A stretch of 64,000 bases of DNA from Mesorhizobium jarvisii (GTDB lineage: Bacteria > Pseudomonadota > Alphaproteobacteria > Rhizobiales > Rhizobiaceae), in assembly GCF_003601985.1 (NCBI RefSeq), contig NZ_QZXA01000006.1:186001-250000 (forward strand), read 5' to 3'. The notes beneath the pieces were generated by a model, which searched no databases, was not told the origin of the DNA, and worked only from the letters and a program-made list of their open reading frames with translations. Both the position numbers and the translations under genes were made by a program. Position 1 is the stretch's first letter; the number at the start of each line of letters is the position of its first letter. This document shows, piece after piece, positions 34,407 through 42,196 of this stretch.

Positions 34407-34894
34407 CGCTGGCACTCGCGGCTGCTGTGGCAGGCACCGCTCCAACCCAGGCCCAGGACCAGATCTACAATCTCAACCAGAACGAGAACGGCTTCAATTT
34501 GCCCGGCGTCACCTTGCCCCAGGGCCAGGACGAGGTCCATGCCTCGGACGGCACCACTTGCCGTTCCGCCGTTTCCGGTTCCGGTGCCTATGTCGATCTC
34601 GGCGTGATCAGAGGCAACAACCAGACGGACAATGGCGTCGCGACCTATGGCCGGGTGGTGATCCCGATCGGGCGCACACCGAAACGCCTCGATTGCAGCC
34701 GCCTCTACGAACTGGAAGTCCAGCGCCTGCAACTGGAGCTGAAACTGCTCAAAATGGGCCTCGGCGGCGACGGCCCGACGGGAAGCGTGGCCACCAGCGC
34801 TCCCGCCACCGCGGCCGCGTCACCTGGATGGGCCAACGAAGGCTGGACCATCAGGACCGGAAACAGCGATGGCAAGAAAAAGAAAAAGAAATAG
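34373..34894 (+). CDS. Exported protein of unknown function with a lysine tail
   Basis: This 173-residue protein has a signal peptide (VLTLALAAAVAGTAPTQA, then QDQ), an Asn/Gln-rich start (YNLNQNENGFNLPGV), a middle with DGTTCRSAVSGSGAYVDLGV and RVVIPIGRTPKRLDCSRLYE, and a predicted helix (ELEVQRLQLELKLLKMGL). It ends in six lysines. Two cysteines (about residues 63 and 108) may form a disulphide. I do not recognise a family. It overlaps its upstream neighbour by 34 bases and the downstream pilin-like gene by 26 bases, in an A-rich tract. Confidence 0.7.
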   Translation: MRKVFWAPQVLTLALAAAVAGTAPTQAQDQIYNLNQNENGFNLPGVTLPQGQDEVHASDGTTCRSAVSGSGAYVDLGVIRGNNQTDNGVATYGRVVIPIGRTPKRLDCSRLYELEVQRLQLELKLLKMGLGGDGPTGSVATSAPATAAASPGWANEGWTIRTGNSDGKKKKKK

Positions 34895-35351
34895 TCGCGC
34901 GCTGCTTACGATGGCAGCCCTTGCCGGCTTCTGCCTTCCCGCGCAAGCTGTGATCATCGGCACCTGCACAATCATGGTCGGGGCATCGGGGACGATGACC
35001 GCAAATCCGGCCATCAGCATACTGAGCTCCAAACAGGCAGGCGGATCGAGCGCCAGCGCCACCGTGGTGGCGAGCTCCCTATTGTGCTCCATCCTCAACT
35101 TGCTCGACTGCTATTCGGTTTCGGCGCCGGCGCCTGCCGCATTCTCGTCCGCGCCGAGCGGCGGCGGCACCAACGTCACTTTCGCCTCTGTCTTCCGGCT
35201 CGATGGCTCGGGGGTCGACATCAACGGAAGCGTGCCGCAAAGGGTCACCAACGGTACCCACGCCCTGCAGGTCGATCTCACCGCCACCAAGTCGAGCGGC
35301 ATCTTTCCCGCCGGCAGCTATCAGGGCACCGTCACCGTGCGCTGCGAGTGA
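34869..35351 (+). CDS. Exported beta-rich, pilin-like protein (paralogue 2)
   Basis: This 160-residue protein begins with a basic n-region (MARKRKRNSR) and signal peptide core (ALLTMAALAGFCLPAQA). The mature part is rich in Ser, Ala, Val and Thr, has CTIMVGASGTMTANPAISIL and ends in YQGTVTVRCE, matching paralogue 1 at both ends. It has two further cysteines in SLLCSILNLLDCYSV. Its first codons are read from the same A-rich tract that encodes the lysine tail of the previous protein. It is the last gene of the four-gene unit and is followed by a small hairpin with a T run. Confidence 0.72.
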   Translation: MARKRKRNSRALLTMAALAGFCLPAQAVIIGTCTIMVGASGTMTANPAISILSSKQAGGSSASATVVASSLLCSILNLLDCYSVSAPAPAAFSSAPSGGGTNVTFASVFRLDGSGVDINGSVPQRVTNGTHALQVDLTATKSSGIFPAGSYQGTVTVRCE

Positions 35352-35352
35352 G

Positions 35353-35369
35353 GCGACAAATCGCTTTTT
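35353..35369 (+). terminator. Short hairpin with T run after the pilin-like genes
   Basis: GCGA (35353-35356) and TCGC (35361-35364) pair around CAAA and run into TTTTT. The stem is only four base pairs plus possible wobble extension, so it is a weak terminator candidate. Confidence 0.4.
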
Positions 35370-35466
35370 GACATCCACATGGTCTGGCAACTCATCGCAT
35401 GACGCGCTAGCTTCCCCGCACCGGGGTGACGGCGCATAGATACGGATGCACCGGCGCACCTCGCCA

Positions 35467-35497
35467 TCTCGATCCACATTGTGGATCTCGATCCACA
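35467..35497. promoter_or_regulatory. Candidate operator upstream of ribokinase
   Basis: GATCCACA and TGTGGATC (35471-35487) form a perfect 17-base palindrome with a single central base. TCTCGATCCACA is present twice as a direct repeat (35467-35478 and 35486-35497). It lies about 60 bases before the ribokinase start. Confidence 0.45.
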
Positions 35498-35555
35498 TCG
35501 TGCTTTCCGAAAGTCGATCCTGATTTCCGGCCAGCGCTGGCAGGGAGGCACTTTC

Positions 35556-36461
35556 TTGATAGTCGTCATCGGCTCGATCAATCTCGACCTTATCGCCAAA
35601 GTTGACCGCTTGCCGAGCCCCGGCGAAACGGTGAGCGGTTCCGGTTTCGCCACGGCGCCCGGCGGCAAGGGCGCCAACCAGGCGCTTGCCGCCGCGCGCG
35701 CCGGTGTCCCGGTGCGCATGGTCGGCGCCGTCGGCAAGGACAGTTTCGCCGGCGAGGCGCTGGCATTGCTGCGCGAGGCCATGGTCGACCTGTCGGGCGT
35801 GGGCGAAACCTTTGCCTCGACCGGAACGGCACTGATCATGGTCGGTGCCGATGGCGAGAACATCATCGCCGTGGTTCCCGGCGCCAATGCTTCCGTGGTG
35901 CCCGGCGACCTCTCCAAGGCCTTCCTGAAAAAGGGCGATGTCGTGCTGCTCCAGCACGAGATCCCGCTGGCGACCGTCGATGCGGCACTCGAACAGGCAC
36001 GGGCCGCCGGCGCCATCACCGTGCTCAACACCGCTCCTTTCCAGGGCGACGCGGCGGCTTTCCTCGGCAAGGCCGATTATGCCGTCGCCAACGAGACCGA
36101 GTTCGACCTCTATGGCGAGGCGCTGGCGCTGAACGGCCGCGACCGTGCGGCACGCATGCGCGACTTTGCCGCGAAAACCGGCCGCACCATCGTCGTCACC
36201 CTCGGCGGCGATGGCGTCATGGCGGCGACGCCGAGCGATTTCCTCACCGTTGCGGCCATGAAGATCACGCCTGTCGACACAGTCGCCGCCGGCGACACCT
36301 TCTGCGGCTACTTCGCTGCCGGCCTGTCGTCCGGCCTTGCGCTCGACAAGGCGCTGGCGCGAGCCGGTGCGGCGGGCTCGCTCGCATGTCTCAAGCCCGG
36401 CGCCCAGCCGTCGATCCCGCTGGCCAGGGATGTCGATCAAGCCTTGCAGGACGTCAGCTGA
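35556..36461 (+). CDS. rbsK: Ribokinase
   Basis: This 301-residue PfkB-family kinase phosphorylates D-ribose to ribose 5-phosphate. It has the first PfkB region GGKGANQALAAARAG (about residue 40), a substrate loop with VVPGANA, and the ATP/anion motif DTVAAGDTFCGYFAAGL, with the catalytic Asp of GD near residue 247. The start is a TTG with GGGAGG seven bases upstream, giving MIVVIGSINLDLI, the usual N-terminus; no ATG fits. The amidase gene follows after one base, so they are cotranscribed. It suits ribose from nucleoside breakdown. Confidence 0.93.
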   Translation: MIVVIGSINLDLIAKVDRLPSPGETVSGSGFATAPGGKGANQALAAARAGVPVRMVGAVGKDSFAGEALALLREAMVDLSGVGETFASTGTALIMVGADGENIIAVVPGANASVVPGDLSKAFLKKGDVVLLQHEIPLATVDAALEQARAAGAITVLNTAPFQGDAAAFLGKADYAVANETEFDLYGEALALNGRDRAARMRDFAAKTGRTIVVTLGGDGVMAATPSDFLTVAAMKITPVDTVAAGDTFCGYFAAGLSSGLALDKALARAGAAGSLACLKPGAQPSIPLARDVDQALQDVS

Positions 36462-36462
36462 A

Positions 36463-37908
36463 ATGATGCGCCCTGAGACGAAACACGCTGTGCCGCCGGC
36501 CGGCGATATCTGCCGCCTGTCCGCTATCGAGCTTGCCGGCGCCATCCGTCGCAAGAAACTGTCCGTACGCGAGGTGGTGACGGCCTTCCTCGACCGCATC
36601 GAAGCGGTTAGCCCGCAGGTCAACGCCATCGTCTCGTTGCGCGATCGCGGCGATATCCTGCGCGAGGCCGATGCAGCCGATGCCAGGCAGGCGAGCGAAA
36701 CCGGGACACTCTTCGGCCTGCCGATCGCCATCAAGGACCTCGCCTCGACGACTGGCCTCAGAACCTCCTTCGGCTCGCCGATCTTCGCCGATTTCGTGCC
36801 GCAGGAAGACGATTTCTTCGTCGAGCGCATCCGCAACGCCGGCGCCATCATCATCGGCAAGACCAATGTCCCCGAATTCGGGCTCGGCTCCAACACCTAC
36901 AACAATGTCTTCGGGCCGACGCTGAACGCCTTCGATCCCGCGCTCACCGCCGGCGGCTCGAGCGGCGGCGCGGCGGTGGCGCTGGCGCTCGACATGGTGC
37001 CCGTCGCCGATGGCAGCGACTTCGGCGGCTCGCTGCGCAATCCGGCAGGCTGGAACAATGTCTACGGTTTCCGGCCGTCGCAAGGGCTTGTTCCCGCCGG
37101 ACCCGATCTTGAGGTCTTCCACGCGCAGATGGGTGTCGAAGGCCCGATGGGCCGCAACGTCGCCGACATGGCGCTGCTGCTCGACGTGCAGGCGGGCTAC
37201 CATCCGCAGGCGCCCCTGTCTTATGAGAAACCGGGTTCGTTCCTCGAAGGGCTTGCACCGCCCTCGACGGGCGGCCGCGTCGCCTGGTTCGGCGACCTCG
37301 GCGGCCATCTGCCGATCGAGGCGGGCATTCTCGATCTGTGCGAGGCGGCTCTCGGCCGGTTCGCGGATGCATCCTTCCCAGCGGAGCCCTTGCTGCCGGA
37401 TTTCGACTTCGAGGCGCTCTGGCAGGCCTTCGTGACGCTGCGCCAGGCCAGCAGCGGTTGCGCCCTCAAGGTCCACTATGACGATCCATCCAGACGAGGC
37501 TTGCTGAAGCCGGAAGCCATATGGGAAATCGAGAACGCCATGCGGCTGACGGCGCCGCAGATCCGCGCGGCCTCGGTCGTGCGCACCTCCTGGCATCGGA
37601 TGCTGCTGTCGATCTTCGACCGATTCGACCTCATCGCCCTGCCCACCGCGCAGGTCTTCCCCTTCGACGTCGGCATGCACTGGCCCAGTGAGGTCGCGGG
37701 ACGGCCGATGGACAGCTATCACCGCTGGATGCAGGTTTCAGCCTTCGCCACGCTTGGCGGCTGCCCGGCGGTCAACGTGCCGGTCGGCTTCGACGACAAG
37801 GGTCGGCCAATGGGCATGCAGCTGATAGGCCGGCCGCGTGGCGATCTCGCTGTGCTGAGGGCGGCGGCCGCCTATGAGGCGACACTGCCTTGGCCTGCCG
37901 GCGCCTGA
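36463..37908 (+). CDS. Amidase, amidase-signature family
   Basis: This 481-residue hydrolase has the Ser-cisSer-Lys triad: Lys in LPIAIKDLAST (about residue 88), cis-Ser in AGGSSGGAAVALAL (about 166) and the nucleophile in GSDFGGSLRNPAGWNNV (about 190). Members split amides, including carboxamides and acyl-amides; the C-terminal ending HRWMQVSAFATLGGCPAVNV and PVGFDDKGRPMGMQLIGRP is typical. Substrate is not predictable. It is translationally close to rbsK (start one base after the stop). Confidence 0.92.
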   Translation: MMRPETKHAVPPAGDICRLSAIELAGAIRRKKLSVREVVTAFLDRIEAVSPQVNAIVSLRDRGDILREADAADARQASETGTLFGLPIAIKDLASTTGLRTSFGSPIFADFVPQEDDFFVERIRNAGAIIIGKTNVPEFGLGSNTYNNVFGPTLNAFDPALTAGGSSGGAAVALALDMVPVADGSDFGGSLRNPAGWNNVYGFRPSQGLVPAGPDLEVFHAQMGVEGPMGRNVADMALLLDVQAGYHPQAPLSYEKPGSFLEGLAPPSTGGRVAWFGDLGGHLPIEAGILDLCEAALGRFADASFPAEPLLPDFDFEALWQAFVTLRQASSGCALKVHYDDPSRRGLLKPEAIWEIENAMRLTAPQIRAASVVRTSWHRMLLSIFDRFDLIALPTAQVFPFDVGMHWPSEVAGRPMDSYHRWMQVSAFATLGGCPAVNVPVGFDDKGRPMGMQLIGRPRGDLAVLRAAAAYEATLPWPAGA

Positions 37909-38015
37909 CGCGCATACGACGGCGAGGTGCTTCTCGGACGTCTTGCGTGGAGGCTGCGGCCATGCATTGATTGTCCCAGTCGCGCCGCGTCGGCGGCACT
38001 CCGAGGGAAAAATCC

Positions 38016-38630
38016 ATGTCGCTGGAACTCTACGCCGCCTATGTTCTCGCCTGCATCGTCATCATCCTGGTGCCGGGACCGACGGTCACGCTGATCATCG
38101 CCAACAGCATCCGCCATGGAACCCGCGCCGGTCTGGCCAACGTCGCCGGCACGCAGGCCGGGCTTGCCATCATGATCGCCATTGTCGGCATCGGCCTCAA
38201 CACGCTGATCGCGGGCATGGGCCACTGGTTCGAATGGGTCAGGCTGATCGGCGCCGCCTACCTGATCTGGATGGGCGTGCAGATGTTCCGCTCCAAGGGC
38301 ACGCTGAACGCCGACGGAACGGCGAGAAAACCGCGCGGCGGCTTCTTCCTGCAAGGCCTGCTGGTGGCGCTGAGCAATCCCAAGACGCTGGTGTTCTTCG
38401 GCGCCTTCTTTCCGCAGTTCATCGCGCCGCAAGGCAACTACTCGCTGCAGATCATCGTCATGGGCCTGACCGCCATGATCTTCGCCGCCATGTCGGATTC
38501 GACCTACGCACTCGCCGCCGGCCGCGCCGGGCGCCTGCTGTCGGCCAGCCGCATCAAGCTCATGTCCAGGATCAGCGGCAGTTTTCTGGTCGGCGGCGGC
38601 CTGTGGCTGGCGTTTTCGAGGTCGAAGTAG
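38016..38630 (+). CDS. LysE/RhtB family exporter
   Basis: This 204-residue inner-membrane protein has about six membrane helices. The N-terminal AAYVLACIVIILVPGPTVTL with the PGP motif and the following NSIRHGTRAGLANVAGTQAG are diagnostic of LysE (PF01810). Family members export amino acids or homoserine lactones. The start at 38016 was chosen since it gives the normal N-terminus. A hairpin with a T run lies about 140 bases after the stop. Confidence 0.92.
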   Translation: MSLELYAAYVLACIVIILVPGPTVTLIIANSIRHGTRAGLANVAGTQAGLAIMIAIVGIGLNTLIAGMGHWFEWVRLIGAAYLIWMGVQMFRSKGTLNADGTARKPRGGFFLQGLLVALSNPKTLVFFGAFFPQFIAPQGNYSLQIIVMGLTAMIFAAMSDSTYALAAGRAGRLLSASRIKLMSRISGSFLVGGGLWLAFSRSK

Positions 38631-38770
38631 AAACTCCCTTCCCTCGCCCCGATCACGGGGGACGGGCGAGACAGGCGGCTCGCCCCGGTATGGTGGTCGC
38701 GAACTGATCGGGTGAGGGCAGCGCGGGTAAAATATCAACGTCTGCGCCGCCCCTGATCCCCCTGCCGGGG

Positions 38771-38806
38771 CCTTCTCCCCGTGAACGGGGAGAAGGGAGC
38801 TTTTTT
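38771..38806 (+). terminator. Terminator hairpin after the LysE-type gene
   Basis: CCTTCTCCCCGT (38771-38782) pairs perfectly with ACGGGGAGAAGG (38785-38796) around a GA turn; GGAGC then TTTTTT follow (T run 38801-38806). The stem lies between the convergent LysE-type and nucleoside hydrolase genes. Confidence 0.65.
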
Positions 38807-39746
38807 AAAGCCGCCCCAGCCGCTCGACCAGCAGCGCGAAGAAGCCGTCATGGTCGATGTCGCGCATCACCATGGCGTTCTTTTCCCGCTTGGTGACGCC
38901 CCACCAGTCGATCACGGTCATGCCCATGGTCAGTTCCGAGGCGGTCTCCACGCTGACGTTGCAGTTACGGCCCTTGAACAGCTCCGGCTTCAGGAGGTAG
39001 GCGATGACGCAGGGGTCGTGCAGCGGGCCGCCATCGGTGCCGTATTTGCCCTCGTCGTAACGCTCGAAGAATTCCAGCATCTCGGCGGTCGCGATGCCGA
39101 CCTTGGTGCCGAGCGCGCGGAAAGCCTGGATGCGCTTGGTGGTGGTCAGCGCCTTGTGGGTGACGTCGAGCGGCATCATCACGATCGGGATGCCGGACTT
39201 GAACACCAGATCGGCGGCCTGCGGATCGACATAGATGTTGAATTCGGCCGCGGGCGTGACGTTGCCGCCCTCGAAGAAGCCGCCGCCCATCAGCACGATT
39301 TCCTTGATGCGCGGCGCGATCCGCGGTTCGCGGATCAGCGCCAGGGCGATGTTGGTCAACGGCCCCAGCGGGCAGAGCGTGATGGTGCCGCTCTCTTCCT
39401 TCATCAGCGTCTCGACGATGAAATCGACGGCATACTGCTCCTGCAATTTCATCGTCGGTTCGGGCAATTGCGGGCCGTTGAGGCCGGTTTTGCCATGCAC
39501 TTCCTCGGCGGTGACCAGTGTGCGCGCCAAAGGACGGATGGCGCCGGCATAGACCTTGACCTCCGGGCGGCCGGCCAGTTCGCAGATCTTGCGGGCATTC
39601 TTCTCGGTAAGCTTCAGCGGCACGTTGCCGGCAACGGCTGATATGCCGACGATCTCCAGTTCGCTGCTGCCGAGCGCCAAGAGAATGGCGACGGCATCGT
39701 CCTGGCCGGGATCGGTGTCGATGATGATCTTGCGGGATTGGGGCAT
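38805..39746 (-). CDS. Inosine-uridine-type nucleoside hydrolase
   Basis: A 313-residue hydrolase that splits ribonucleosides to base and ribose. The calcium-binding N-terminus IIIDTDPGQDDAVAILLAL (about residue 7) is complete, followed by the ribose-binding AGNVPL, the TLCPLGPLTNIAL and EIVLMGGGFFEGGN motifs and FNIYVDPQAADLVF. HDPCVIAYLL near residue 245 holds the conserved metal-site HD. I started at the ATG at 39746, preceded by AAGGAA. Ribose formed could go to the ribokinase encoded 2.4 kb away. Confidence 0.94.
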   Translation of the reverse strand: MPQSRKIIIDTDPGQDDAVAILLALGSSELEIVGISAVAGNVPLKLTEKNARKICELAGRPEVKVYAGAIRPLARTLVTAEEVHGKTGLNGPQLPEPTMKLQEQYAVDFIVETLMKEESGTITLCPLGPLTNIALALIREPRIAPRIKEIVLMGGGFFEGGNVTPAAEFNIYVDPQAADLVFKSGIPIVMMPLDVTHKALTTTKRIQAFRALGTKVGIATAEMLEFFERYDEGKYGTDGGPLHDPCVIAYLLKPELFKGRNCNVSVETASELTMGMTVIDWWGVTKREKNAMVMRDIDHDGFFALLVERLGRL

Positions 39747-39905
39747 TTCAATTCCTTGTTTGGGAGGCCGTGAGCTCACCGGATCGATCGCACGCCTGAA
39801 GGACGACCGCAGCGCTTCTCTTTGCATCCGCGCGTCGTTTCAAGCGCCATGTCGATTATTCCTGTGAGTCCAAGGCTTGGTCTTTTTGGGCGGGTCTTGT
39901 GATGG

Positions 39906-39934
39906 CTTGAACTTGGTCGCGGGGCGGACCATAT
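39906..39934 (+). promoter_or_regulatory. Candidate heat-shock sigma-32 promoter of hsp20
   Basis: CTTGAA (39906-39911) and CCATAT (39929-39934) are separated by 17 bases, a close fit to alphaproteobacterial RpoH promoters. Transcription would begin near 39941, giving a leader of about 62 bases that contains both hairpins of the thermometer. Confidence 0.55.
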
Positions 39935-39945
39935 CAAGGCCATCG

Positions 39946-39995
39946 GGAAAAATGCCATCCGGGTTTTTCCAGTTTATGTCGCTCTTGAGAGGACA
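39946..39995 (+). promoter_or_regulatory. ROSE-like RNA thermometer in the hsp20 leader
   Basis: Hairpin one pairs GGAAAAA (39946-39952) with TTTTTCC (39964-39970). Hairpin two pairs GUC (39978-39980) with GAC (39992-39994) and CUC (39982-39984) with GAG (39989-39991), leaving G39981 bulged and a UUGA loop. UCGCU opposite AGGA is the UYGCU element of ROSE thermometers, and the bulged G is the feature known to be needed for melting. The AGAGGA ribosome binding site is inside this stem, eight bases from the hsp20 ATG. Confidence 0.75.
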
Positions 39996-40002
39996 GTGTA
40001 AC

Positions 40003-40428
40003 ATGAGCCGAATGACGCCTTTCTCCAGCCCGCTTCTCCTTGGTTTCGACGCCATGGAAAAGACCTTGGAGCGTCTGGCGAAGTCCGGTGACAGCTACCC
40101 TCCCTACAACATCGAGCGCCTCAGCGGTGCCGACGGCAAGGCCGAAAGGCTGCGCATAACGCTCGCCGTCGCCGGTTTCGCCGAAAGCGATCTCGATGTG
40201 ACAACGGAGGAAAACCAGCTGGTCGTGCGCGGCCGTCAGACCGACGACACCGAGCGCGAATTCCTTCATCGCGGCATAGCCGCGCGCCAGTTCCAGCGCT
40301 GTTTCGTGCTGGCCGACGGCATGCGCGTGATCGCGGCAGAGCTGAAGAACGGCCTTTTGTCGATCGACCTCGATCGCCCGGAGTCCGAACGGCTGGTACG
40401 GAAAATAAATATATCGGTGAAAGACTGA
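40003..40428 (+). CDS. Small heat-shock protein, Hsp20 family
   Basis: This 141-residue cytoplasmic chaperone of the IbpA type holds unfolding proteins until refolding. The alpha-crystallin domain spans about residues 30-130 (PPYNIERLS, LRITLAVAGFAESDLDVTTE, NQLVVRGRQ, FQRCFVLADGMRV, ELKNGLLSIDL). The ending is short, RKINISVKD, holding an I-N-I tail motif instead of IxI/V typical spacing. I chose the ATG at 40003 because the leader forms a ROSE-type thermometer. DUF1150 follows, the usual partner in rhizobia. Confidence 0.95.
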   Translation: MSRMTPFSSPLLLGFDAMEKTLERLAKSGDSYPPYNIERLSGADGKAERLRITLAVAGFAESDLDVTTEENQLVVRGRQTDDTEREFLHRGIAARQFQRCFVLADGMRVIAAELKNGLLSIDLDRPESERLVRKINISVKD

Positions 40429-40492
40429 TCTTCACCGATGGCTCTCATGCGGGATGGCCTTGAGCGGCGTCCTCGCGCCAAGGAGGCTTGAA

Positions 40493-40750
40493 ATGACCAG
40501 AACTGACGAGAATATCACCATGACCAGCGGTGAATTCGCCCATCTCGGCGAAGGCTCGGTCGCTTATCTGCGCAAGGTCTCAAGCGATGAATTGCTCGGC
40601 CGCTTCCCCAACATCGGCGAAATTGCGCCCGGCCTGGAACTATGGGCGCTGTTTGCCGCCAATGGCCAGCCGATCCTGCTTTCCGACGCGCGTGACCGCG
40701 CACTGGCCGGCGCCATGGAAAACGACCTGACCACCGTCGCCATCCACTAA
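40493..40750 (+). CDS. DUF1150 family protein
   Basis: This 85-residue protein matches DUF1150 (PF06620): TSGEFAHLGEGSVAYLRKVS, then GLELWALFAANGQPILLSD and RDRALAGAMENDLTTVAIH. It is commonly the second gene of rhizobial small-heat-shock operons. Function is unknown. It begins 64 bases after hsp20 with AAGGAGG before the ATG and is closed by a terminator, so the two genes form a full heat-shock transcript. Confidence 0.92.
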   Translation: MTRTDENITMTSGEFAHLGEGSVAYLRKVSSDELLGRFPNIGEIAPGLELWALFAANGQPILLSDARDRALAGAMENDLTTVAIH

Positions 40751-40772
40751 GAGCGACCGGTTGGCTGAAACG

Positions 40773-40810
40773 AAAAGGGCCGCTCGCGGCGGCCCTTGGC
40801 AGCCTTTTTC
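40773..40810. terminator. Bidirectional terminator between DUF1150 and ptsN
   Basis: AAGGGCCGC (40775-40783) and GCGGCCCTT (40789-40797) form a perfect 9-base stem. On the minus strand it is followed at once by TTTTCG, ending ptsN; on the plus strand the T run (TTTTT near 40805) comes after GGCAGCC. Confidence 0.75.
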
Positions 40811-40821
40811 AAAATCCAGAT

Positions 40822-41286
40822 TCAGGCGGCGTGCGAGGCCTGCGTGTCAGACAACAGCGCGTGGATCGCCGCGGCATCGCGCGTCCCCCTGATCTTGGCC
40901 ACCGTGTCGGCGTCGCGCAGCACGCGTGCGATGCGCGACAAGGCCTTCAGATGATCGGCGCCCGCCCCTTCCGGCGCCAGCAGCAGAAACACCAGATCGA
41001 CAGGCTGGTCGTCCAGCGACTCAAAATCGACTGGCGTTTCCAGCCGGGCGAAAACACCGGCGATGCGCTTCACGCCGGCGAGCTTGCCGTGCGGAATGGC
41101 GATGCCATTGCCGACGCCCGTCGAGCCCAGCCGCTCACGCTGCAGGATGGTGTCGAACACTTCCCTCTCCGGAATACCCGAAATCGCCGCCGCCCGTTCG
41201 GAAAGCAATTGCAGAAGCTGCTTCTTGGAGTTCGCCTTCAACGCCGGCAAAATCGCCGGAACGCTGATAAGATCGCTCAGATCCAT
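40822..41286 (-). CDS. ptsN: Nitrogen PTS protein EIIA-Ntr
   Basis: A 154-residue regulatory phosphocarrier that receives phosphate from NPr and controls potassium transport, PHB and nitrogen-linked functions. The phosphorylated His lies in GIAIPHGKLAGV (about residue 66), and the LLQLLSERAAAISGIPERE stretch is typical. It closes the series rpoN - hpf - ptsN, the conserved arrangement of the sigma-54 locus. It begins 59 bases after hpf. Confidence 0.95.
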   Translation of the reverse strand: MDLSDLISVPAILPALKANSKKQLLQLLSERAAAISGIPEREVFDTILQRERLGSTGVGNGIAIPHGKLAGVKRIAGVFARLETPVDFESLDDQPVDLVFLLLAPEGAGADHLKALSRIARVLRDADTVAKIRGTRDAAAIHALLSDTQASHAA

Positions 41287-41345
41287 GCTTGAAAATCCCT
41301 TGTTCGCCTGCCGTGGCCAGTCCCCACCCCTCGTGCGGCTGGCTT

Positions 41346-41930
41346 TTATCCCTGTGCGACCTTGGTCGTGGACGGGTCGATCCAGCCAATGTTTCCGTCG
41401 GGCCGGCGATAGACGATATTGAGATGATCGGTTCCGGCGTTGCGGAAAACGAACACCGGACTGTCCTTGGTATCGAGCTCGATGACCGCGGAGGCCACAG
41501 ACATGGTCTTCAGCGTCATGGTTGATTCGGCGACGATGGCCGGCGCGAAATCCTCCGGGATCTCCTCGTCGTCATCGGCGAGCGGCGCCATCACCGTATA
41601 GGCGATGTCGGTCAGTTCGCCATTGGCGTTGCCCGAATTGTGCGATTTGAGACGGCGCTTGTAGCGCCGAAGCCGGGTCTCCAGCCGATCGGCCGCGGCC
41701 TCGAAGGCCAGCGTCGGATCCTGGGCATCGCCCGTGGCCTGCAGCGAGGCGCCGGAATCCAGCCGGATCATGCAATCCGCCGAATAGCGCGAGCCCGATT
41801 TGATGACGGTGACGTGCCCCGCAAAGCCGCGATCGAAATATTTGCCGATCGCTTCGCCGACACGATCGTTGATGCGTGTGCGGAACGCATCGCCGATATC
41901 CATGTGTTTTCCCGATATGCGCAGATTCAT
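41346..41930 (-). CDS. hpf: Long-form ribosome hibernation promoting factor
   Basis: This 194-residue protein binds the 30S decoding region and joins ribosomes into 100S dimers in stationary phase. The N-terminal S30AE domain (about 1-100: RISGKHMDIGDAFRTRINDR, LRRYKRRLKSH) is followed by a linker and the C-terminal dimerisation domain (about 130-190: KTMSVASAVIELDTKDSPVF, NIVYRRPDGNIGWIDP), which marks the long form. It lies between rpoN and ptsN, as is usual. Confidence 0.95.
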   Translation of the reverse strand: MNLRISGKHMDIGDAFRTRINDRVGEAIGKYFDRGFAGHVTVIKSGSRYSADCMIRLDSGASLQATGDAQDPTLAFEAAADRLETRLRRYKRRLKSHNSGNANGELTDIAYTVMAPLADDDEEIPEDFAPAIVAESTMTLKTMSVASAVIELDTKDSPVFVFRNAGTDHLNIVYRRPDGNIGWIDPSTTKVAQG

Positions 41931-42134
41931 CTGAAAACTGACCTTCCTTGCTCAGGCTTCAAACTGGCCCGAGTTTATACTCGTGATCCGTGCGCACAAG
42001 CTTTGCGGCGTCACTCGCGCCGATTTAAATCCGAACTTTCCGGTTGATCACAAGCCGCCTTTTTGACCGTCCCGAGGCCATTGTCGTGACGGACCATCCG
42101 CTAGCGGGCATCGGGCCCGTCTCATGCGGGCGGG

Positions 42135-42163
42135 CTTCTAGCCACTTCCCCGCGGCTTGTCAA
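42135..42163 (-). promoter_or_regulatory. Candidate promoter of hpf
   Basis: On the minus strand TTGACA (42158-42163) and TAGAAG (42135-42140) are separated by 17 bases in the 266-base gap between rpoN and hpf. GC-rich dyads (GCGGGC/GCCCGC) lie downstream in the leader. Confidence 0.4.
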
Positions 42164-42196
42164 TGAAGCTCGAAAGCTGTGGAAAATCGTAGGCGC

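Noticed and set aside
35079..36896. 605-codon open frame on the minus strand opposite rbsK and the amidase
   Set aside because: It has shadow-type composition without domains, while both plus-strand genes carry intact catalytic motifs.
38631..38770. Repeated GCCCCGATCACGGGGGA-type palindromes after the LysE gene as an operator
   Set aside because: They are imperfect, GC-only dyads without clear symmetry in relation to a promoter, and the only well-formed hairpin is the terminator at 38771.
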